13,443 bases of DNA from JAWXUD01 sp044432945. Its GTDB lineage: Bacteria; Cyanobacteriota; Vampirovibrionia; Gastranaerophilales; Gastranaerophilaceae. The stretch is from positions 1 to 13,443 of the forward strand of contig JAWXUD010000039.1 in NCBI GenBank assembly GCA_044432945.1, in the 5' to 3' direction. The position numbers were made by a program, and so were the translations under genes. The notes beneath the pieces were generated by a model. That model was given only the letters and a program-made list of their open reading frames with translations. It did no database searches and was not told where the DNA came from. How positions within the stretch are numbered: the stretch's first letter is position 1; each line of letters begins with the position of its first letter. This document shows positions 7,475 through 13,141 of this stretch, piece after piece.

Positions 7475-7549
7475 GTACAAACAAAAAATACAAAATAATA
7501 TTTTTATAGTACAATTGAGTGATAAGATTTAGATAATGGAGCAAGAAAA

Positions 7550-9259
7550 ATGATTAAAAGTTTTTTTATAAACGAAATTCAAACGGCAGTTCAAAATGCA
7601 ATAAACAACAATGAATTGGGAGAAATGACTGAATATAAAGGTTCGTTGGCAGTTGAACGTCCTAAAAATGTTGATTTTGGCGATTATGCTGTGAATGTTT
7701 CTTCGTTCGCTCGTTTCGCAAAAATATCACCACCTCAAATCGCAAATGCAATAGTTAAATATATTGATGCGACAGATAATGAGTACACTGTAGTCGGTGG
7801 ATTTATTAATTTTAAGGCAGGAAGAAAATTGCTTGCAGAAGTTGTTAAAGATGTTTTTGATAAAAAAGAAAATTTTGCAAAGCCTGAGAAAATTGATAAA
7901 GAAAAAATTATTTTAGAATATGTTTCAGCAAATCCGACTGGACCTTTTCACATTGGACATGGGCGTTGGGCAGCTATGGGAAGTGCTTTAGCTAATCTAT
8001 TGAAATTCTATGGACATGATGTTTATCAAGAATTTTATATTAATGATGCGGGTTCTCAAATCCTAAAACTAGGCAATTCTTTATCGATTAGGATTAAGCA
8101 AGAATTGGGTGAGGACGTTGATTTTCCTACAGATGAGGTTGAACGTAAAAACTATTATGCGGGTGATTATTTAATCCCTGTGGCTAAAAAGTTTTTGCAA
8201 GAGAATGAACCAACTGATGACGCCCAAATTCTGAGCAATTATGCAAAAAAAGAGATGCTAGAGCTTCAAAAAGATTTGTTAAAAGATTTTAGAGTTGATT
8301 TTGATAAATTTTATTCAGAATTGGATTTGCATAATTCTGGTGAAGTTGAAAATTGTGTCGAGAAACTTAAAAAAAGTGGTAAAATTTATATGCAAGACGA
8401 TGCTTGTTGGTTTAAATCTTCAGATTTTGGCGATGATCAAGACAGAGTTATCAAAAAAGCTGACGGGTCAAATACTTATTTAACCGCTGATATCGCTTAT
8501 CATATCGATAAATTGGAACGTGGGTTTGACAGAATGATTAACATTTGGGGTGCTGATCACCATGGTTATGTAGCTCGTGTTAAGGCTTCAATTGAGGCTT
8601 TGGGGTATTCTCCAGAGAAGCTAGAGGTTTTATTAGGACAGCTTGTTAATCTTGTTATTGATGGCAATGAGGTTAGAATGGGTAAGCGTAAGAATATGGT
8701 TACTCTAGAGGATTTAATCAATGAGGTTGGCGTTGATGCAACACGTTTTTGGATGTGTATGAGAAATATTGATACAACGCTTGATTTTGATATCGAATTG
8801 GCTAAAACTAATTCTGATGAAAACCCGATTTTTTACGTTCAATATGCTCATGCTAGAGCTTGTTCAATTTTAAGAAACTTAGTTGCTGAAAAAATTGATA
8901 CTCAAACTGGAGAGAAAATTAATGCTCCATTAAGTGTTGCAGAGTACGAAGAGCTAATCAATAATATCAATGTTGACAAATTATTACCAGCAGTAGATGG
9001 CGGAAGAAAGCTTATTCTGAAACTAGAAGAATATCATTCTGTTATTAAAAATTCTGCTATAAATAGACAGGTTTATACAATTTGTCGTTATGTTCAAGAA
9101 TTGGCAAGTGAGTTTCATTCTTTCTATAACTCAAATAGAGTTATTTTAGATGATGTCGAGTTGATGAAATCAAGAGTGGCGTTAGTTTTCGCTGTAAAAA
9201 CAGTTTTGTCTAGTGCATTAGAGAATATTCTTGACGTAAACGCACCAGAGAGAATGTAA
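7550..9259 (+). CDS. argS: Arginyl-tRNA synthetase
   Basis: This enzyme charges tRNA-Arg with arginine using ATP in the cytoplasm. The 569-aa class I product has the N-terminal Add1 domain with FGDYAVNV (43-50), the SANPTGP-HIGH motif (HIGH at 134-137), the GADHHGY segment (335-340), MGKRKN (377-382) in the KMSKS position as is common in ArgRS, and the DALR anticodon-binding domain from about YAHARACSI (432-440) to the family-typical end APERM. GGAG lies 8 nt before ATG. No terminator follows; a tRNA-Arg gene starts 12 nt after the stop and should share the transcript. It is divergent from mgtE. Confidence 0.97.
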   Translation: MIKSFFINEIQTAVQNAINNNELGEMTEYKGSLAVERPKNVDFGDYAVNVSSFARFAKISPPQIANAIVKYIDATDNEYTVVGGFINFKAGRKLLAEVVKDVFDKKENFAKPEKIDKEKIILEYVSANPTGPFHIGHGRWAAMGSALANLLKFYGHDVYQEFYINDAGSQILKLGNSLSIRIKQELGEDVDFPTDEVERKNYYAGDYLIPVAKKFLQENEPTDDAQILSNYAKKEMLELQKDLLKDFRVDFDKFYSELDLHNSGEVENCVEKLKKSGKIYMQDDACWFKSSDFGDDQDRVIKKADGSNTYLTADIAYHIDKLERGFDRMINIWGADHHGYVARVKASIEALGYSPEKLEVLLGQLVNLVIDGNEVRMGKRKNMVTLEDLINEVGVDATRFWMCMRNIDTTLDFDIELAKTNSDENPIFYVQYAHARACSILRNLVAEKIDTQTGEKINAPLSVAEYEELINNINVDKLLPAVDGGRKLILKLEEYHSVIKNSAINRQVYTICRYVQELASEFHSFYNSNRVILDDVELMKSRVALVFAVKTVLSSALENILDVNAPERM

Positions 9260-9271
9260 TAATTCTAATCT

Positions 9272-9345
9272 GTGTTTGTAGCTCAGTTGGATAGAGCGTT
9301 GGTCTCCGAAGCCAGAGGTGGCGGGTTCGACTCCCGCCAAGCACA
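9272..9345 (+). tRNA. tRNA-Arg (anticodon CCG), CCA not encoded
   Basis: Acceptor GTGTTTG pairs with CAAGCAC (one G-T). D-arm GCTCAGTTGGATAGAGC, anticodon arm TTGGT-CTCCGAA-GCCAG with anticodon CCG (reads CGG), T-arm GCGGG-TTCGACT-CCCGC, discriminator A. The next bases are AGT, so CCA must be added by nucleotidyltransferase, unlike tRNA-Phe in this window. It lies 12 nt after argS, whose product charges it. Confidence 0.96.
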
Positions 9346-9356
9346 AGTTTACTTAT

Positions 9357-9393
9357 ACAAAAATATCCTATGCAACGCATAAGATATTTTTGT
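9357..9393. terminator. Bidirectional terminator after argS-tRNA-Arg
   Basis: An 11-bp perfect stem (9357-9367 with 9383-9393), one C/A mismatch and a further 5-bp stem (9369-9373 with 9377-9381) close on loop AAC. The stem's A/T-rich base gives a T-run on both strands. It sits between the plus-strand argS-tRNA unit and the end of the minus-strand pilin gene (stop at 9417), so it should end both. Confidence 0.88.
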
Positions 9394-9416
9394 AATTTAA
9401 ACCATTAATCCATTAT

Positions 9417-10478
9417 CTATTTTTCTTCTACGCAAAAAACGTATCTATTTGAATATTTGCGATATCCTTCACTTACGATTTGTGTAAATGTTGAAGAAAA
9501 ATATCTACGATAAACGTACATAGAAGAATATTCATCACCAGACCATATCCCATACGTTATAGTATCTAAATCAGATAATCCATAGCTTGTTACAATATTA
9601 ATATCATAAGTTAAATCTTCAATAGTAGAATATGTTCCTACAGTAACTCCATATATATCTGACGCCATAAGTGCCAAATCTTCCATGGTTGGCATGTTAC
9701 TCACTCCACCGCAATAAGCCACTGCTCCAGCCCAGTAGTCTGTACCACTACAATCGGCATCAGGACAACATTCTTTGATCCCTAAATCATCTTTCTGATT
9801 TTCGCACTCACTATATGATAAAGAACCAACTGTCGTGGTATAAACTGGTGTTGTTGTTGCACAAGTACCATTGCTTAGTATAAACGCACATTCAATCTGA
9901 GCGTTTAGGGTCAGGATATCACTATTTAGCGTATTTTTACCTTTTTTACCGTTCAAATCATACACCATTGAAATGCAATTTGTTGCCTCACCTCGATTTG
10001 CTCCGCCGTCATATGGGTCAAGCCAATCACATTCATCTTTGTAATTTATTATTGCAGAAACGCCATCAGCAAAAATAACGCTCACGTTATCACTCGTAAA
10101 TTTATCTTTTTTTGATTTCATAACCATTTGAGAGCCTATCGCTAGATAGTCTTCAACAACTAACGTTGAAAGTGCCGTTGTGATAGTTTCAGGAAAACAT
10201 TCTGTTAATTCATCATTATCGCAAACTTCGTTTATTTTAATATATCCACCTAATGTTTCAACGAAATCCATCGCACTGGTATAACCAGTCAATTTTTCAT
10301 GAAACCTCATTTGATTCATCGCTTCTTCTAAACGACCATCGAATAATTCTTGTTTTCGCTCAAGTGCCTTTGATTGCATATTACTTATCAAACTCGGCAT
10401 CGTCATCGCTGACACAACGCCAATGATACCGAGGGTTATTAGAACCTCAGCGAGAGTGAACGCAGAACGTTTCGCCAT
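9417..10478 (-). CDS. Type IV pilin-like (pseudopilin) protein with Cys-rich C-terminal domain
   Basis: The 353-aa product begins MAKRSA then FTLAEVLITLGIIGVV, a class III prepilin signal: short basic leader, cut expected after Ala6, Phe at +1 and Glu at +5, then a hydrophobic helix for the inner membrane and pilus core. The body is about three times a normal major pilin and ends in a domain with paired cysteines (CCPDADC), AYCGGVSNMPTMEDLALMA and WSGDEYSS, finishing CVEEK. That tail matches the end of the partial gene at 13142, so it is a shared, possibly ligand-binding module. The start is ATG 10476-10478; GTG at 10487 is in frame but less likely. SD is poor (GGGGTGG 5 nt upstream). No pilus assembly genes are adjacent. 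Its 5' third is less AT-rich than the rest. Confidence 0.85.
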   Translation of the reverse strand: MAKRSAFTLAEVLITLGIIGVVSAMTMPSLISNMQSKALERKQELFDGRLEEAMNQMRFHEKLTGYTSAMDFVETLGGYIKINEVCDNDELTECFPETITTALSTLVVEDYLAIGSQMVMKSKKDKFTSDNVSVIFADGVSAIINYKDECDWLDPYDGGANRGEATNCISMVYDLNGKKGKNTLNSDILTLNAQIECAFILSNGTCATTTPVYTTTVGSLSYSECENQKDDLGIKECCPDADCSGTDYWAGAVAYCGGVSNMPTMEDLALMASDIYGVTVGTYSTIEDLTYDINIVTSYGLSDLDTITYGIWSGDEYSSMYVYRRYFSSTFTQIVSEGYRKYSNRYVFCVEEK

Positions 10479-10481
10479 TGA

Positions 10482-10604
10482 AACCACCCCGACCTCACGG
10501 TCACCCCTCCATCGGAGGGGAATTACTCCCGCTCGAACTTACGGATTTTCGGCAGGGTGACATTGCTTTTTCTGTTTAAATCTTTTGCCAGGTTGCTCCC
10601 TCCT
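10482..10604 (-). repeat. GC-rich palindromic leader element of the pilin gene
   Basis: This stretch is clearly more GC-rich than its surroundings. It contains a perfect 7-bp hairpin (10504-10510 with 10514-10520), a small GACC-loop-GGTC hairpin (10491-10494 with 10499-10502), and a long-range pairing of GTCACCC (10500-10506) with GGGTGAC (10555-10561) that excludes the first hairpin. A perfect AGGAGG site is at 10599-10604. It resembles interspersed palindromic elements, but I cannot confirm copies elsewhere. It forms the 5' untranslated region of the pilin gene. Confidence 0.5.
10523..10591 (-). CDS. Possible 22-codon leader ORF with CTG start
   Basis: On the minus strand AGGAGG (10599-10604) is followed after 7 nt by CTG and a frame encoding AKDLNRKSNVTLPKIRKFER then Glu, ending at TAA 10523-10525. 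The product is very basic. No ATG, GTG or TTG is available in frame at a workable distance, so the start would be a rare CTG. It ends 44 nt before the pilin ATG, just before the main hairpin, as a regulatory leader peptide would. It may instead be a chance frame in a repeat element. Confidence 0.3.
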   Translation of the reverse strand: MAKDLNRKSNVTLPKIRKFERE

Positions 10605-10614
10605 GAAATGATTT

Positions 10615-10620
10615 ATTATA
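10615..10620 (-). promoter_or_regulatory. Possible -10 box for the pilin leader
   Basis: TATAAT on the minus strand lies 10 nt before the AGGAGG site, which would give a pilin leader of about 130 nt. No clear -35 box is seen. An 8-bp inverted repeat (10619-10626 with 10632-10639) overlaps its upstream edge and could be an operator. Beyond it, 10640-10717 is AT-rich spacer. Confidence 0.4.
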
Positions 10621-10717
10621 AATAATAATATATTATTTAATGATAGGTGCCAACATGCTTAATATGCTCTAATGATGTTCTTGTTACTTGTTATTCAATA
10701 TAAATTAGAATAAAGGG

Positions 10718-11053
10718 GTGTGTATAGAATTATCCAAAAAGCATTTTGGCAAAAGGATAAAAGAGTTAAGGGAGATAAAAGGATTTAGTCAAGAAAATCT
10801 CTCTGAGCGTGTTTGTTTAGAAACACTACAGCTTAGTAGAATTGAAACAGGCAAAAGCTTCACAACGTTTGAAAACCTTGTGAAAATAGCAAAAGAGCTT
10901 GATGTTAGCGTTATGTCATTATTTGATTTTGAACATATACAAGATGAGGCTTATCTAAAACGCAATATCGAGTCGTTTTTAGAAAAAGCCAATTATAAAG
11001 AAATACAATTTGTTTATAATTTTATTAATTCGCTAAAATCTTTTGATAGATAA
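10718..11053 (+). CDS. XRE-family helix-turn-helix regulator
   Basis: The 111-aa protein has an N-terminal Cro/C1-type HTH (about residues 9-65: GKRIKELREIKGFSQENLSE, then LQLSRIETGKSFTTFENLVK and AKELDVSVMSLF) followed by a short helical tail of about 45 residues. It should bind DNA as a dimer; the target is unknown. The start is uncertain: GTG at 10718 is the first codon of the open frame but overlaps the only SD-like sequence (AAAGGGG, 10712-10718), while ATA at 10724 would sit 5 nt after it. It is divergent from the pilin gene, so the shared spacer with an 8-bp inverted repeat is a possible target. Its stop codon abuts, with no gap, the stop of the convergent gene at 11054. Confidence 0.85.
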   Translation: MCIELSKKHFGKRIKELREIKGFSQENLSERVCLETLQLSRIETGKSFTTFENLVKIAKELDVSVMSLFDFEHIQDEAYLKRNIESFLEKANYKEIQFVYNFINSLKSFDR

Positions 11054-11440
11054 TTATAATTTTTTGTTATCTATGTTTAAAAATTTCCAAAACCCGTTCC
11101 AAAAACCTTTACTATTGTTAGCGTGGGGAATACTTGCTGATTTATAAAAATCACGATATCCTTTAATAATATTGTCGGGTAAAACTTCGCCTTTTTCTAA
11201 TATTACAGAAATCATTTCTAAATAATCATCTTGTTCTTGTTTGTAAATAGCGTCACGTTTTCTCAAATCCTCATCGGCTTCATAATGAACAAGAGCGTGA
11301 TAACTAGCAATAACGCTTTCGTCATCGCTGTCTTTTGGGAAACTCATAATCGCTTCACGCACTGGAATTTTGCCAATCAAAACTTGTTGAATTATGTTCG
11401 CAACAATATTTCTATCGATTTTTAGATAATTATCAGTCAT
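11054..11440 (-). CDS. Unknown 128-aa protein coupled to a BlaI-type repressor
   Basis: I do not recognise this family. The protein is soluble-looking, with no signal peptide or membrane segment; it has a helical, acidic middle (HYEADEDLRKRDAIYKQEQD) and a short aromatic tail (GFWNGFWKFLNIDNKKL). Its ATG lies only 4 nt after the stop of the BlaI-like gene and has no Shine-Dalgarno site, so it is probably translated by coupling. It should be controlled by the same promoter as that repressor. Its stop touches the stop of the convergent XRE gene, leaving no space for a terminator. Confidence 0.75.
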   Translation of the reverse strand: MTDNYLKIDRNIVANIIQQVLIGKIPVREAIMSFPKDSDDESVIASYHALVHYEADEDLRKRDAIYKQEQDDYLEMISVILEKGEVLPDNIIKGYRDFYKSASIPHANNSKGFWNGFWKFLNIDNKKL

Positions 11441-11444
11441 TATT

Positions 11445-11789
11445 TTATACTAAAGTCAAGCACTCAGATTCAACAAAGCGAGCCAGTTTTGCGTAATCAC
11501 CATTAAAGAATTGGCTAGTTATTTCCATAACAGCTTCGTGTGCCATTTCATTTTTGTCCATAGTAGCTTTGTAAAAGAATTTTTTACCGACTTTGTAACG
11601 AACTAAAATACTTTTAGTCGTAAGTCTATCCATAACGGTTTTAATAGTTGTATAAGCTCTTTGCGTGCCATTATTAGAAAGTTCATCAACAACATCTTGG
11701 ATAGAAATATCAACATCTTCGTTGTTATTGATTGATGTTAAATTCCAAAAAGTATTTAAGATTTCTAATTCTAATTTTCCACAAGCCAT
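11445..11789 (-). CDS. BlaI/MecI/CopY-family transcriptional repressor
   Basis: The 114-aa protein has the family's winged helix: KLELEILNTFWNL, then IQDVVDELSN, the recognition region AYTTIKTVMDRLTTKSILVR and the wing YKVGKKFFYKA, followed by a short C-terminal dimerisation helix. Family members repress by binding inverted TACA/TGTA-type sites and are released by proteolysis by a BlaR1-type sensor or by metal. No BlaR1, beta-lactamase or metal ATPase is nearby, so the signal is unknown. GAGG lies 5 nt before ATG. The promoter at 11823-11851 carries an inverted repeat over its -10 box, suggesting autoregulation. The unknown gene at 11054-11440 is coupled 4 nt downstream. Confidence 0.9.
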   Translation of the reverse strand: MACGKLELEILNTFWNLTSINNNEDVDISIQDVVDELSNNGTQRAYTTIKTVMDRLTTKSILVRYKVGKKFFYKATMDKNEMAHEAVMEITSQFFNGDYAKLARFVESECLTLV

Positions 11790-11813
11790 TTTTGCCTCAA
11801 CTTTCTTTTAATA

Positions 11814-11851
11814 ATTACTATGATTGTAATATGAATTTTTATTATTTTCAA
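11814..11851 (-). promoter_or_regulatory. Promoter with candidate operator for the BlaI-like operon
   Basis: TTGAAA (11846-11851), 17 bp, TACAAT (11823-11828) on the minus strand; start near 11816. The inverted repeat ATTAC-7 bp-GTAAT (11814-11830) covers the -10 box and the transcription start, which is where an autorepressor would bind. The half-site TTACAAT recurs inside the palindrome at 11858-11882. Confidence 0.7.
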
Positions 11852-11857
11852 CTATTA

Positions 11858-11882
11858 TGAAAAAATTGTTACAATTTTTTCA
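11858..11882. promoter_or_regulatory. Perfect 25-bp palindrome: operator or terminator
   Basis: Twelve-base arms (11858-11869 and 11871-11882, core TTGTTACAA with A/T-run flanks) are perfectly complementary around one central base. It lies 8 nt after the stop of the gene at 11891 and just upstream of the BlaI-operon -35 box. It could end the upstream transcript, but the stem is almost all A/T, and it shares TTACAAT with the candidate operator, so a repressor site is equally likely. Confidence 0.6.
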
Positions 11883-11890
11883 GTATCAAT

Positions 11891-13048
11891 CTATTCGATG
11901 TCAAATAGATCATCTTCTTTTTCAAAATTCGTGTTGTGTTTACGTATTTTTTCGTTTTTCTTTTTTGTTTTATTAGAAACATTTCGATAAGCGTTATCGA
12001 TTGATATTTTAGCAAACATTTCACCGCTTCGTCTATCATTAAACGCAAGCCAATATGTGCGATTTATGTTATCAACAGCGAATGATATGTCACCAACTAC
12101 TTTATCGCCTGGTTTGATTTGTTTGAACATAAGTTTTGTGTCGCCAAAAATTGATGGTCTATATATAACATTATAATCGTTCATCAATGTCAAATCTAAT
12201 CCTGAGATAATTTTATCAGACATATTTGTTATCATAATCGTCAATGTAATCGTGTTTGCTTCATCAAAAGGATCTTTTTCATGTCTTACATTGCTTATGA
12301 ATATATCCAATCCAGGATAAAGTTTTTCTTTCTGCTCAAGAGCTTTATTTTGATAAACTGGTAATTCAACAGAACTATTAATTTTCACTTTAATCTGATC
12401 ACCTGGTGCAATAAGTATATCTTTACCTTTTCGAATTAGCCCCGAAGCTAAGCCAACCGCACCACCTACGGCAGCACCACCTGCTAGAGTGTAGCCTTGA
12501 GAAGCAATAGCAGCTTCTAGCCCAAACCAATTTAGTGCCATAAACCCACCAACAACACCGCCAACTAATGTATAACCAACATCTTCAGCTACGATTTTAC
12601 CCGCTTCTGTGACGGGGTTTAATTTCGTACTCATTGTGCCTTCGATAGGTATTTCACGTCCATCAGGAGTTATTAGGTAATCAAAGTTTAATTCAACCCA
12701 GCCAGAACGTCCTAAGCGTCTAGGATCGATAGTTTGAGAGATTTTACCGTGTGCTACCGTGCCTTTTGGGATTATCACGCCCTTGTCCCCGTAAACTTCT
12801 GTTGTCACTTCTGCAAAAAATTCATCACCCTCGATGTTTATCGTAGAATCAATAACTTGAGATACTGTCATCTCAATGACATCTTTTCTCTCGAGTGTTT
12901 CGACTTCTCCAGTGTACATTTCTTTTTGATTTATATAATCACGATATTCATTTGATTTTTCGATAGTACCATGTAGCACTTCACTCATCGCTAAATTTGT
13001 GTTTAATATAAAAATCAATAATAAAAATATTGTACAAAACTTTTTCAT
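11891..13048 (-). CDS. Exported glycine-zipper protein, unknown function
   Basis: I do not recognise the family. The 385-aa product has a signal peptide (MKKFCTIFLLLIFILNTNLA), then a beta-rich region with IIPKGTVAHGKISQTI and LITPDGREIPIEG (91-136), which recalls the outer-barrel style of TrbI/VirB10 but is too weak to name. Next comes a glycine-zipper stretch (about 158-204, VGGVVGGF and AGGAAVGGAVG) able to insert in or tether to a membrane, a second beta-rich half (about 210-350), and a charged Lys-rich tail. ATG 13046-13048 is preferred over the in-frame ATGs at 13061-13069, which lie in the promoter spacer. There is no SD; TATAAT ends exactly 6 nt before this ATG. Confidence 0.8.
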   Translation of the reverse strand: MKKFCTIFLLLIFILNTNLAMSEVLHGTIEKSNEYRDYINQKEMYTGEVETLERKDVIEMTVSQVIDSTINIEGDEFFAEVTTEVYGDKGVIIPKGTVAHGKISQTIDPRRLGRSGWVELNFDYLITPDGREIPIEGTMSTKLNPVTEAGKIVAEDVGYTLVGGVVGGFMALNWFGLEAAIASQGYTLAGGAAVGGAVGLASGLIRKGKDILIAPGDQIKVKINSSVELPVYQNKALEQKEKLYPGLDIFISNVRHEKDPFDEANTITLTIMITNMSDKIISGLDLTLMNDYNVIYRPSIFGDTKLMFKQIKPGDKVVGDISFAVDNINRTYWLAFNDRRSGEMFAKISIDNAYRNVSNKTKKKNEKIRKHNTNFEKEDDLFDIE

Positions 13049-13054
13049 AATACA

Positions 13055-13083
13055 ATTATACATCATCATTTTCAGTTTGTAAA
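13055..13083 (-). promoter_or_regulatory. Promoter predicting a leaderless mRNA
   Basis: TTTACA (13078-13083), 17 bp, TATAAT (13055-13060) on the minus strand, then six bases and the ATG at 13046-13048. Transcription should begin on the A of ATG. There is no Shine-Dalgarno sequence between the -10 box and the start codon. Confidence 0.7.
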
Positions 13084-13106
13084 ATTATAAATTATTCTCT
13101 GATTAA

Positions 13107-13134
13107 GCCCCCCACCCATGATGAGCGAGGGGAA
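13107..13134. repeat. GC-rich hairpin between pilin-type gene and exported protein gene
   Basis: In otherwise AT-rich spacer (13084-13141), a C-run (about 13108-13113) faces GAGGGG (13127-13132), and CCCACC pairs with GATGAG across a three-base CAT loop using G-T pairs. It is just past the stop of the partial gene at 13142. No T-run follows on either strand, so it is a poor terminator. Its CACCC...GAGGGGAA pattern resembles the hairpin in the leader of the other pilin-like gene. Confidence 0.35.
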
Positions 13135-13141
13135 AACTAGG

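Noticed and set aside
10482..10604. c-di-GMP or other known riboswitch before the pilin gene
   Set aside because: I compared it from memory with GEMM-type, cobalamin and ydaO cores and could not place the conserved segments; a covariance-model search would decide.
11445..11789. Beta-lactam resistance locus
   Set aside because: Only a BlaI-type repressor is present, without BlaR1 or a beta-lactamase; the family also controls other genes.
11891..13048. Type IV secretion VirB10/TrbI component
   Set aside because: The resemblance is limited to one PKGT/PDG-like stretch; there is no proline-rich region or other secretion genes nearby.
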